NCBI GenBank assembly: GCA_030998015.1
Contig: JARWMV010000243.1
Coordinates: forward strand, 496,001-560,000
Length of the DNA: 64,000 bases
Source: Ceratorhiza oryzae-sativae
Taxonomy: Eukaryota; Basidiomycota; Agaricomycetes; Cantharellales; Ceratobasidiaceae
Direction of reading: 5' to 3'
The position numbers were made by a program, and so were the translations under genes. Shown here in pieces: positions 39,094-51,314 of the stretch (positions within the stretch are counted from its first letter, which is position 1; each line of letters opens with the position of its first letter). Under the pieces are notes generated by a model, which was given only the letters and a program-made list of their open reading frames with translations, did no database searches and had not been told where the DNA came from.

Positions 39094-39244
39094 TAAACTG
39101 ACAAGACAACAGTTCGCTACTTTCGCAATCGATCCAACTGGTTAAATAATTGCAACTAATTATACACAAAAATATCTAAAGAAACAGTGTTCTCGTGAAT
39201 GGTGGCGTGTGACGAACGGAAGAAGAAAACAAGCGAGTATGCGA

Positions 39245-42200
39245 CTATGCAACAACCAAAGAATAAAAGGAGAACCATAGCAGAGCCCAAGACAGCATAT
39301 AAAGATCATGAACATAAACAAAAGTTGTTATACGATGTGTGAAACGAAAGAGCCATAAAACTAGTCGTGAGAGTTCATACGCGAAATAGATGTAGAATAG
39401 TTGTTGTTGTTGTTTTCCCGAAAACCGTCTAGGCCCGAACCCGGAGATGAGCTGGGGGGTTGTAAACTGGGGCCTCCTGGCTCGTCTTGCGCGCCAGGCA
39501 AACACGAATCTCGCGACGGTCACCACGTCCGACTCGGATTCATACCGCCAGGCGGGGAGAGGACCCATGGTCGCGGCTACGCGCGACTGCGCATCCGGCG
39601 GCGGGGACGTCGACTTGGGGCTCCGAAGCTCGCTCGAGCACAAGCCTTCGTTGATGTCGGACACGCCCGTGTCCCAATCGCTAAACGTCTGGAACGGATC
39701 CCGAAGCCCCAGACGATCGAACCGGCTCGACTCGTATTGCCAAAGCAGGTCCTCAAAGTCCTGGCGGTCAGCGACGCCCCGACCCTGTGCACACAGCTCG
39801 ACAAACTCAAAGAGTTGCTCCTTGGCAGCAAGAAGCACGTTGGTCGAGTGGGTCGCGTGAGCATAGACAGCCGCCGGAGACAATGGAAGCATCTTGTTTG
39901 GCATGACAATCAATCCAGTCGGCGGAGTTGACTTGCGAGACTCGGCGAATTCCTTGCCCAAGAGTTGGAGCATCTTGCGGTTTCGGGTCGATCGGATGCT
40001 ACCACTGCGACCACGGCCGCGGGGGAGAGCACTATCGGGGTGCAGACCCTCGACCAAGCCAAGATCACAATCGAGCTCTACGCGAGTGGCAGTCTCGTCA
40101 CTCACACCATCGCGGCGGGCAAGGCGGTCGATGACGTTGGCATCCGGCGACACAGCAAGGCGGAAATGCGCCTTTTCAGTCGATGTCGAAAAGTGCTGCT
40201 TGAGGAGTTCAGGAATAACCGGATAGGCCGAGAGGCGGTTGTACGTCAGCATGTTTTCGAAAGCCTTTTCAAGCTGGCTGCAGTGCGAGCCGGCGACCGA
40301 ATCAAAAGCCCTATTGTTGGGATTACCCGGAGAAGCGATCGAGGCAGACGGCACCACGTGGTTTTCGTCAATAACCTCGAGCTCGCCATCGACCTTGAGG
40401 ACGCGGAAGATTTCAGAAAACAGAGCACGCAAACGCCAATTATCGGCTTCGGGATCAGTGGGGAGAGCCAAGGTCATGTTGGCCAAACGAATAAGGTCGA
40501 ACGAATTGTCATCAAAAGGTAAAGGGGCATTAAGGCTGAGAAGACACATCTTAGCCTGCGCTCAAATCTGATAGAAACAAACGCACGTACCAGTCACCGT
40601 TGATCCACTCGATTCTATCGATAATCTCAGACGCATTTTTGACTCCTTGAAGCCTCTCCTGGAGGTTCATCTGGACAGGCATTAAATCGAATCCGACAAA
40701 CCGAGTATACTACACGCCCAATAGAGTGTCAATTAGCCAGCACGCTCGAAACTCTATAAAAAAATAAAAATAAAAACGTACCTTCCACTCTTTCGCAGCA
40801 CTCAAAACCCACAGACCCTCGCCACATCCAAGATCAAGCACCTTGCCACCCCTCAACTCTCTGCCCTTGAGCACCTCCTTCCTCCCGCTTCCGACACCAT
40901 AAAACTGCGAAAACGAGACCGTGGTCGTCGAACCGCGCAAGAGGCCACCCGCATTCGCCGCGTTTCGCTCGTCACCAAACAGGAGCGCATGGTTCCACCG
41001 ATCGGCAGCCATCATCGCAGGAGAGTATGCGAGCGGGTAAGGAATGACCGAGGACGGGAACGGGTGGTGTGGAACATTGTTCTTTTCGCGCAACGTCGGC
41101 TGGCGGAGTGTCTCAAACGACTTGACGGTGCGAGGACGAGGATACTGGAAATTGTGTGAGCGAGAACGGACATGCGACGGCACCGGCGGACCGGTAATGT
41201 TTTTCGGCTCTTCGACTGGGAGGATAACAGACGAAGCACGGGACGAGGACAAAGGTCGCTGCTTGGAACAAGGGCTGCCCTCGGAGCCACACGAAGAAGT
41301 GCTGCAGGCCGTTCCCCCGATACGCAAATTCTTTTCGAAAGAGGAAAACGAAGCGGCGTAGGAGCTCGAGTCTGTGGAGGATTGATACCCATGTCCGGGT
41401 TTGAAATCAGACGACCCTTGCTTGGTCCCACGCACAGGCTTGAACCCAGGCTTGCTAAACACGACCGATTTCCCAGTGGCAGACTGCTTGGCCGCTGTAT
41501 AGGATGTCGTGCAAGCCCGGTTATAGGATGGGCGACAGGGAGCAGCGTCAACGCCCTCGATAGAAGAGCTGTCCAAGCTGCTGCGTGCAAGCACGCTCTC
41601 GTCCGAGCTCGAGTCTTGTCCTGAGCCCGAACGGCCAGGAAGCCACCGGAACCTTTCCCTCAAGCCACCAAGGCGACTATGGTTCCGCTGGCCGACCAAC
41701 GGACGAACGGTAGATACCGAGCTCACCGAGCCACGAGGGTCCAAGTTTGATCCTCCGGGGACATCACAATAGTCATCGAGCTCGGTCTCCGGCTCGGGCA
41801 GAGACACAGCCGGTTCGGGAGATTTAGATGTATGCCCAATGTCGATGATCTCGGATCGGTCGTCTAGGGCAGCATCAAGCTGTGCCGGGTCGTAATAAGA
41901 ATAAGTGGAGTATACGGATGGAATATGGGAAAAGTTGTTGATGGGGGATGTAGGGCTGCGAACGTTCATAGCAGTAAACCGGTTCCTTCGGCTCCGGCGA
42001 GAGGCATGTGATCGGGTGAGACCTGATCATATGGTTGACGTCAAGCGCCAAACTTTAAATCAGGCTGAAATGTTTACTCACTTGCGCCTTTGACGAGTCT
42101 CGGAGAAAGGGGTCCCGAAGGCTTACGACGAATAGTATTACGACGAGTCGGGGAAACTGGGATAATGTCCTCCTCGAACGAAAAGTCCTCCCACTCGTCG

Positions 42201-42634
42201 TCTGTGGGCGAGGTGGGAAAGTCTTCAATCGGAATACTGGGACGTCGCTTGGAGGAAAGGGGAAGTACGAGGCTGGGGTTGTTTGTCGACAAATGTCGGT
42301 TCGAGATTGTGTTTATCGACAGTCGTGCAAGTCTGAGCGGGGGTGGTGACGAGGACTGAATATCAGGCAGAGGTGCCACCACGTCCTCGGGAAACTTTTG
42401 CTCATATACAGATGCAGAAGCCTCCTCGGACCTTGGTGGACGCTGTGGAGAGGTGCCGCTTGGTTTGCAGCCGCTTGGGCCAGCAACGACGCTTAGACCA
42501 TCGCATCTCCGAGCGGGCGAGGAGTTTGCCGAGGGGCCCGACTGGATGCTTCGCATAGACACGGGGGATTCTCGGCCAGAGCGCGACGAGGGGGAGGGGG
42601 ACGGGGGAAGAGGCTTCGAGATGGAGGATTGCAT
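39245..42634 (-). CDS. Large methyltransferase-domain protein
   Basis: A long Ser/Pro-rich N-terminal region (from MQSSISKPLPPSPS at 42634), probably disordered, precedes a class I SAM methyltransferase domain. The domain shows GGKVLDLGCGEGLWVLSAA (motif I), VGFDLMPVQMNL, WINGDW, LPFDDNSFDLIRLAN and ALFSEIFRVLKVDGELEVIDE. Introns lie near 42020-42080, 40715-40780 and 40550-40590. A C-terminal region of about 250 residues follows, containing LPAWRYESESDVV. The frame stays open to 39245, although the last ~60 codons look less coding-like and the true end may be earlier. Comparable proteins are common in agaricomycetes; the substrate is unknown. Confidence 0.8.
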
Positions 42635-42652
42635 CGTCGTTCTGATTATCAC

Positions 42653-44420
42653 TTGGGCCGAGGAATGACTCTCTGTACGGCAAGTGTTGACGCTCGGACG
42701 GGTAGCCTAGACTGCCAGGTGGCCACAAGCGCGAAGAACGAAAGGGGGGAGAGTAGCACTGAAACAAGCAGGAAGAATGACGGAGGACAGTAATAGCCAG
42801 GTGGAGAGCCGCTGGTTAATAAAGGTATACCGTGCGCCCGCGATGACGTTCCTGTGGTGGGGGAACACGAGAGAACAGAAACGTGAGGACGTGCGATAAT
42901 GAGTGGAAGCGCATATTTGACTTGCCTGTTCCCTTGTACTGTGCGACCCCCGTGTAGACGTTTGTTTGGAACAATGGGCTGGGTACAAACAAGGGCGGGA
43001 GGACCTCAGGTCAGGACTGGAGGGTATAAAGTCGGGTCAGTTGGAATGCCTGTCAACCCTTGAACGACCCGGAGAGTGGTATATATATTAAACTCCTGCC
43101 AATCAAGCTGTGGTCCGCACAGCTCGAGGAACCCGGGAACGGTGGCGAATGCATAGAGACGAGATCATAAGAAGCGAGATCGATAGACGTACCAACGCAC
43201 CACGCAGTATTATGCCAAAATGCCAATGGATTGTCCCAAGCCAAATCCCTTTAGCTCCTGAAAGCAATCGTCAAGTCCAAGTGCGACTCGAGCCCAGGTT
43301 GAGCTCAAACTCGAGCAGAGGGGTTTTGAAGAGAGCGAAGCGCGAACATCAGGCCAAGCTCGACACGCGACAAGCCTCGTAGATGCAACCCTGAACGCAT
43401 ATTGCAGCCACGTTGTTCTCTATCCAGTACACTGCTTGAAGCCGCCGCCAGGACAATGGAGCCTAGATTCTGCGCTTGTCCGTGTGATGGTCGGAATCGC
43501 CCTTCTTTTGTCGCTTTTCAGATTCCACTGACTAATCCGGATTTGTCACGTGCTGATAGCCGTCGAGACTCCCAGTTGGGGTAATTTATGCGTTGTGGGG
43601 AGGACTGCCGTCATATGAAAACACAGACACTATCAGTGATACTTCCCGCGGGGCACCGCCCGCCCGAGATCGCATGTCGAGGCAGCCGCGTCCAGCTCTC
43701 ATCCGCTCGCTATCGTGTCGGACTCGGCGCCACGAGCTCGCCCCAAACAGTGAGCTCCCTTTTTTTCAATCCAGATTGCTTCTCAAGCCTGTCCACAGCG
43801 TTGGTTCTGGGCTCGCAATCGACGTGTCTCGTCACGTGCCCCTGACATCCACCACGACAAGGCCCGCATACTCGCTCACCAGTCTCTCGTCTTGACCAAG
43901 GGCTTCTCCTTGTTCGGTCGCTTGCAGCACCTCTCTCAGATTATGGCGTAAAAGCCGCGCATACACACACCTACCAACTCTGCAGAAACACCTGCGAAAA
44001 GCCCTCAAACACGAGACGCTCCCCAGTGCATCCGCCGTTCACTGTAGATTCCACCCCAATGCTATTGCAATCACAGGTGTAAAAGAGTTCTCATGTGCTA
44101 TTCGCGCCCACGCAATGCATAGCAACTCGCTTCTCATTAGGGTAGGAGCAAAGGAACCATTGCAGTCTTCAATTCCAATGGAAACAAGTAAAAAGAAGGT
44201 AGAGATCGAAAAGATACAGCTTGCTCTAGGCTGGTGCCGGACCACAAAGACGCAAAGATCGAGTACAAATGGGATGCGAATGCTGAGCGGGGGAATGCAT
44301 AAAGTGAAGGACTAGGCATAAAATAAGAGACGAAAAAAAAAGTCGGAGAACCAGGTGTCTACGCTAGTTCGCACCTGTAACGACAGTCAGCTCTCGAACA
44401 TCACAGTAATCAACTGAAAC
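42653..44420. other. Intergenic region
   Basis: 5' region of the methyltransferase-domain gene and 3' region of noxR. A TATA-like TATATATATTAAAC lies near 43080. Short frames only; no gene recognised. Confidence 0.5.
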
Positions 44421-46444
44421 TTACCAAATCTCCAACCTCGGCTCTTTGCCCTTGCTCGTAGCAATCTTGATTCCCTCGATCGCAAGCTCGAAATCGCTCT
44501 CGTCCATGAGCGTGACACGCGCACCGTCCTCGTCCTGGAATTTGAGAACCAAATCCCCATACTCTTTTCCAAACTTGGAGCACACTTGGTCCATAAACTC
44601 GTCGCACGAAATATCGGGCATGATAGCCATACCCCGCAGCGAGTCGTTGAAATGGAGCTGTACAAGTAGAAATAAAACGTGAGAACCAAAGCAAAAAAAG
44701 GGTGAAGCAAAGAACAACGCACCCGCACACGAATCTTGGTCATCTCAAACGGAAGCTCCTCAGCCTCTCCGCTCACATAGCCCTCCTCCTCTTCATACGA
44801 ACGCACACTCCGCGCCTTGATCGTGCCCTTGCGAGACGGCGCACGTCGAACCGTATACTGGCTTGGCGACCGACTCGGAAGACTGCCCTGGCTCCTCGAC
44901 GGCGCACGTGCAAGTTCCAACCTCGACGGCGCCCGGCCCACAGACGGGTTCCAATCGTCCGTGCGAAGCGTGGGCGCGCGTTGCAATCCACCAGGCCCGG
45001 CCCCCGGCGCAGAGGACCCGTACGACTCGTAAATGCTGTCCACAGCTCCGGCGACTGGCGGAGACGTCGCTTTGAGCGCTGGACGCCGGACGCTCAAACC
45101 GCGAGTGGGGCCAGGGCCTGGTCCGGCCGCCATCGGCTCCGGCGACCGAACCATCACCGGTTCAGGGGACCGCGTCGCAGCAGCACGCGAGTCAATGGGG
45201 CGAGGTGGCGTCACGGGGCGAACGGGCCGGATGGTGGTGTTGGCACGGACAGGTGGGCGTACCCCCTCAAGTGAGGGTCGATTGGACAAGGCATCCACAG
45301 ACGGCCGCCGGCCAACCTCCGCTGAAGGTCGGCCAGATATGTTCTCCATCGACGGTCGACCAGACGGGGTATCCATCGAGGGCCGGGCAGGCACGGGCTT
45401 GTCCACGACAGGGGGCCTGGTCGTGACAGCAACAGTGGTGGCAGCCCTTGCGAGACCGGCAGGATTCTTTGGAGCACTCGTTCCTCCAATATCACTGCTG
45501 CTCCTTCCCAAATTCGCCCCCTCCTTTCTCCGCACCTCTGGCCTAAACGCCAACTCGCTCGGGTCCACACCATCGAACGCTTTGTAGCCACTCCCGTCCT
45601 TCGAAATCAGTCGAGCCTTGCCGAGATAATCTTTGGTCTGGAGGTTCTTGATCTTGTTGGGGTTCGGACGGAATAGGACGCCAACAGGTATAGAGAATAC
45701 GGTATAGCCGTCGCCACTGTCACGGATTGCGTCGTCTATCACGTCATGCTCGGGTGTCATTTTTTCCTTCTGGGCGGCCTGCAGATCAGCAAGCCCCTCG
45801 GATACGCGGTCTAAATTGAGAAGGCACAGGCCCCTAAAAGAGTGACAACGACGATCAGAATCGCGAGGAGGTATCTGTAAATAGATGCCGTACCTGTTGA
45901 ACAAGATCTCGGCAGTGTACAATCGGAAGTCAAGTCCAAGCTGTTCATAGTTTCTATGCAGAAACACGGGATTCAGCACGAGAAACCCCCAACCAACTTG
46001 AACCACAAACTTACATGGCCTGATTCCCGCGTAACCACATGAACGCAATGTCAAACTGCTCAAACGCCTCTTCATACCGGCCCAAGAGGAAACAGCTGAC
46101 CCCGGCCTGGAAGTAGGCGATAGCGAGATAGTTGTCCAACTCGGTTGCGCGCATAAAGTGTTCGACTGCGCGTTCGTGCTCGCCCACGGTGGCGAGGATG
46201 AGCCCAATATTGGTCAGGATTCGGGAGGTGTCGGCTATCGACTGTCCCAAGCCGTGAGGTTTGCCTGGTTACGAGACGAAAGTAGGGATAAAACTGACCT
46301 CGAAAAGCTCGAGAGCCTTTGAAAAGTCTTCTGCGTCGTATGCATTCAATGCATTGGCCCAAGCCTCGAGCTCAGCCTGGGGGTGCATTGATCAGAGCTT
46401 GGCGTTGAGCCCTGCAGGGGACGCACCTTGAGAGAAAGCGACAT
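44421..46444 (-). CDS. noxR: NADPH oxidase regulator NoxR (p67phox-like)
   Basis: Cytosolic activator that in fungi links Rac GTPase to NADPH oxidase during differentiation. It starts MSLSLK at 46444, splices to AELEAWANALNAYDAEDF, and shows tetratricopeptide repeats (HFMRATELDNYLAIAYFQAG, YEEAFEQFDIAFMWLRG, GLCLLNLDRVSEGLADL). After the repeats comes a p67phox-like activation region (GYTVFSIPVGVLFRP), then about 250 residues rich in Pro, Ser and Arg, and a C-terminal PB1 domain (KIRVRV, then LHFNDSLRGM ... FQDEDGARVTLMDESDFELA), ending LEIW at 44421. No SH3 domain is seen, as in other fungal NoxR proteins. Frames are intact. Confidence 0.92.
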
Positions 46445-47075
46445 CACTAAAGAAAGATATAGAAAGATACAGATAGATAGTCCTTGAACGAGAGGGAGCA
46501 GGAGGTCCGGCCTGCAGAAGAGAACGAGAAGAGAACGAAAATAAAGGCGGTGGAAGAAGAAAAGAGGCTGCACGTGTGTGATTAGCTTTCGTCCTCGGTC
46601 TTGCAAATTGAGACTCACCTGGCGTCAAGCACCGGGGCGGAAAAAGCAGCGCAGGCTTATTATACGCCAGTAGCAAGCGAGCCCTGCAGATCGCCCCTTC
46701 GTCCCCATCACGACCCCATGACAACCAGCACACCACCCATGCCGCCCGCACACTTATCTCCGTCAACGGCGCTTCGAAAACATCCCCGTTGTCGTCCGGC
46801 CATCGCACCAGGATCTCCCAGCACCCCCTCTGGCAACCTATAGCTTCTAGCCTGCCCAGTCATATTTTCATATTTCCCTATTTAGGTCATATGCATGTCA
46901 AATTTGTCGCTCATTAATTATCCCACGTGCCAGTTGCAAATCCCGCTTGACAACTTCATGACAGCTTCCCCAGGTCCCACACATTACCTCACACCTCGTG
47001 TATCTGGTGCACATATATTACTACAATTGGGTCGCCCCGATGCAATCCGGGAGAACAAAAAAAAAAAAGCGACGG
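46445..47075. other. Promoter/intergenic region upstream of noxR
   Basis: About 0.6 kb between the noxR start and the MSH4 stop. Probable noxR 5' UTR; no gene seen. Confidence 0.5.
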
Positions 47076-50000
47076 TTACTCGTCTTCATCCATTGGGGAT
47101 CCAGCCCGGGCATCTTGCAGGGGCAGCAGATCCCTCAGCGCAAGAACCGTATCCCTTTGAATCCCCTCGAGGTACTTTAATAAACCTGCGTCATCCAGTG
47201 CAGAATGGTCAAGTGCCTGTCGAAGCTGAACTCGGAGCTAATTCGATCATGCCAAGGCACCCATTCGGTTTGCTTCGCGACGGCCAAGGAGAAAAGAACA
47301 ACGAAACTTACACGACTCAGGATCCTTCGTCTTGCAGCGATCGCGTTGCTCTCGCTTGCTGCCTGTCGAGCGTCGTCTTGGACTTTGAGTTTACTCGAGA
47401 CCGCCCGGGCGACGGTTAGAACTTCAGTTGGCAAATCGGCCAGCCGAGCGAGCTCGAGTCCTGTCAATGGGTGGTTAGGGAAAATACCGCGAAATGCTTT
47501 GTAGCAATACCATAGTGGTCGATCGTATTCACCTTTCCGTCCACAATCCTAGAACAATAGGGGCTCAAGCGTCCATGTTTCGGCGAAAACAAAGGCAAAC
47601 TTACAGATGCCGAAACTTGAGCCCAAAGCTACTTGGATCCACACGTGTACTCTTCTACATAGTCTCGCCGCAATCAATGCGCAGCACCAGAACCATTTGA
47701 AAGCAAATCACCTCGACGGCAAGGTGCAGGCTGCCCCATCAACATCAATATCAGCGCATATAATCAACTCAGCCCCTATACCACTCACTTTACAACGGTC
47801 GGGTACTTGGATAGCGTTTGCGTCAGCTGATGGAAATGACTATCGAGCAATTACGTGGGCAGGAATACATCTTCTTGCCATAGAAACCTACGTCGTGAAG
47901 AACGTGAAAGCCTAGGAACCGTTACGATCTCAACTAAACTACGTCAAGGCCGTGAAAGGGGGACGAACGCCAATACGAATAATATCCTCTGCGATCGCAT
48001 GCGCCAGTCCAATCCCTTCGATTGGAGATGTTCCTCGACCGAGTTCGTCGATCAAGATAAGCGAATTGTTTGTTGCGACGCCTTCCAACACTACATGAGA
48101 CACATTGCACACGATAGCCAATAGGAGAAGCCTACTGAGAATCATGCTACTGGTGACCATTTCTTTGGCAAACGTACTCAAACTCCGTTCAGGGTCATCG
48201 TCGTTGGACAGGCGAGTCAGGAGTGCGTCATGAATCCTTGGCAAAGACAGGGGTGAGCATACTCCTGGAAATCAGGGGTGCTTTGTTACCTGAAGCTAGC
48301 ATACTCTGCTGGAACACTGCGCAGATCCTTTTAGTTGGAATCGTTTGCGAGATAGATGGCTCTCCAGAAACTCACAAACATCCACACATGGCTAGAACAA
48401 CCAACACCCCAATTTGTCTCAGGTATGTACTCTTCCCTATGTCGTACCATTGCTGCCCCTGCTTCTTAATTTGACTGAGGAACATACCTGACATATTTGG
48501 TCCTTCCACGATCTGGAAACACGAAGCGTCACATGCATAGGTATCATTGGGCACAAAATTCCCGGCCGCCTGAACTGTTTCGAGAACAGGGTGACGTCCA
48601 GCTTTAATGGCGAGCGTGCCCGTGAATTCGGGACGGATGTAATGATGTACTGGTAGCGCTGGTTGGTTCAATATACGTAGTGATTTCGACAAAACACGTA
48701 CCAATCGAAGTATGGACAAACGCCCAAAGCATGTCCATGACTGCAATCTGTTTCGAAACTGAGATGCTGAGCAACAAGGGTGAAACAGAAAACCTGCCGC
48801 TTCTGAAGCTTTGTATAGTACGCCCACGTCTTCCACGATTTTTTCAACAAGCGCCTTAACAATCCTATCCACGCTTTAGTAGGCGTTGGAGTACGCCGAA
48901 TTGACAAACCTACTGATCACTCAGTATAAGGGCCTCGTCCAGGGAGTCACGTAGCCGTGCATTTCGCTTTTTCTGTGATAAACATGTGGCATTTGAGACA
49001 GCTTTAGGCATCCCTACTCAGACACTCACCAACTCCAAATGCGAAAACGACCATCGATTTTTCTTTGCTGTCACATTGATAAATACGACAGGCAACTTGC
49101 CACCGTCTGGCAAATCCCCTTTTTCACAGTAAATACGAAGCCATTGTCTTGGTACTGCAAAGACAGTGGCAAGTCATGTTCTTTTGAGAGTTCATTTTGA
49201 AGGTCGATTATATCGGATACATTCTCTCGGTAAGTTTCGCGTGCGACGTCGAGGAATCTGTTGAAATTGGCCCGGACGGCGTAAACCTTTTTTGTAATCG
49301 CGCCAAAGCCACCGCCGCCGAAGCCACCGCCACCCTATTCAATCCAGTCCTACTCAAGCCACCCCGTCCGCATAAAGTACAATGGTAAGCTCACCGCGGC
49401 GGAGATCGCATCGTCGTTTAAACCCTGACTAACCATCTCGTCAATCGACCTTACCCGTTCGTCGTCTAACATGTCCGAAATCATCTCTAACAGCCAGCTC
49501 CGGCAGCCTTGGAGAGCCTTGACGATTTTAGGCAACCCACGAATAACGTTCCGTAGATTCATGAGTTGCTCAACTCTCACCGAGGCACCCCTGGCGTTTC
49601 CTGTTGAACCTCCAACTGGACGGGATTCAGAAGTCGTCAGTTGAGCAATAAGCTTGTCGAGATCAATCTTCTTGAGAGGTTTCAGAGCATCTCGAATGGC
49701 CGTGTACTTTTCCTCGTCATTCACCAACTCTGTTTAGTCACGAGTTCAGCCCAAGGACCATCAATAGGATTGATATGGACCCGTGCCTTGAACTACGTTT
49801 AAACGGTGATTGATCGCTCGTGACCTAATTGGGGTACATTGAAAATACTATGTCTCCAGGAACAATGTCGCTCACTTGTAATGGGGCCTAGTATATTGAC
49901 CCGAAGCAAGCGGCAACCCATTGGGGTGAATGTGTGATTTAGTAACCTAAACGTTTGGATCAGCCAGGAGTAAGCGCAAGGTAATTATTGCACAAACCCG

Positions 50001-51040
50001 AAGAGAGAATGCTTGCTTCTCCTTTCCGCATTGTTTTGAACCAACTCCAGATTCCGCGCCGTTTCGCAGTCGATCATCATAGTACCTACAATGCTTCAAG
50101 ATCCGGATTCGATGTCACAATAGCCACGGGATACCTTCCACAGACCGAAAGCTTATGCGAAGCGAGTGTGGAGCAAATATAGTGTCCATTTTTGCTTCAA
50201 CATACTTAAACAGTGCTCCGGCGGCAGACAACGCGTAGTATCTATTGGAACATATCAATTGGAGTCAACTTTGTCGAGGTATTCTCTTACTTGTTTGAAA
50301 TAGCCACGAGTGTCCCAGCCTTTTCTCCATCATCGATAATGAGGCGATTAATCGTCTCGATGCCTGCGCACAAATATGTCGGATGGAGCGGACACAACTT
50401 ACAAGACTATGCCAACCATTTTGGTCGTTCCAGTACTTGCGCGCAACGGGAACAAATTCTGTGGTGCCGCCGACCCCGAATTCTTCTGCATGCTATCCAC
50501 CAGCAAGGACTGTTTTTGTTTTGAGGAAGCTCCCATAGAAAGGAAGGTGTCCGGAACTAGAATCAAGGATGGATCGTGTACTTCGAGACGGGTAAACGGA
50601 TGTGTCTAAGCCGAGACGGCAGCGAGGAACGTACAATGCAAATGGTGCAGGGTCTTGACATACGTCTGGCAATCGGGTATCTTGTGTAAAGGTGGAAAAT
50701 CATCAAAATAATGCGCATACATTGCTGATCAAGCTTGATAACCGACCTGGAATAAGACGCATCGTCCAGTCGAAACGTCGAGGGCCGTCATGCCAATCTC
50801 GCGCGCTACGCCTAAAGTAAGCGCTCGTAAACTGAAACGTCCCCGCAGATAAACTTTTAAAGCTTTACCCCTTCCTTCTAGCACCGCGACCACATAGCTT
50901 GAACCATCTCCATTTACCGAAATACCGGTTGTAGCGCGCCCAGTTGAAGGGCGAGAACCATGATGGCGTGAAGTACTTCTTCCTGTTCGACTAGATTTAT
51001 CTCGGCGAGGCGCCGTCAGATCAGAGTTAAGCTCAGACAT
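47076..51040 (-). CDS. MSH4: Meiotic MutS homologue MSH4
   Basis: Acts with MSH5 in meiosis to stabilise Holliday-junction intermediates and promote crossovers. It starts MSELNSD at 51040 with a Ser/Arg-rich leader, then SYVVAVLEGRG and AREIGMTALDVSTGRCV (connector domain). Core and clamp domains follow (LMNLRNVIRGLPKIVKAL, LRDSLDEAL). The C-terminal ATPase has a P-loop split by an intron (GPNMSG | KSTYLRQIG), ST.F..EM and Walker B LILIDELGRG, then GIGLAHAIAED. The last exons (GLELARLADLPTEVL, then LRQALDHSALDD after a GT-AG intron) end at TAA 47076-47078. DDDPE with STFAKEM around the signature loop points to MSH4 rather than MSH2/3/6. More than ten short introns; some exact junctions were not resolved. 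Divergent from BPL1, 274 bases between starts. Confidence 0.88.
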
Positions 51041-51314
51041 GGCCTCGGTAATGGTTGAATTTGGGAGAACGAGTGGCGCGTGTGGCGTACTGAGTCACAT
51101 GATAGCTATGAGCGCTCGGCGCCTATTGTGCAACAAGTTCACACAATCACGGATAGGCCTGGGAACCGTGCGCATTTATACCGCCAACCAACCACCACCT
51201 CTGTATCAGCCCTCGCTGCATCCTCCAAGAGCCTACAAATAACGATTTATCTGTTGTCTTTGACCCTCCTATATCTGTGAATTATTCATAATATCGCATA
51301 TTATCACTAGCTTC
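51041..51314. promoter_or_regulatory. Bidirectional promoter of MSH4 and BPL1
   Basis: A 274-bp gap between divergent starts. No element assigned. Confidence 0.5.

Noticed and set aside
39401..40571. Several 110-185 codon plus-strand frames
   Set aside because: Antisense to the methyltransferase-domain gene; GC-rich codons keep the opposite strand open.
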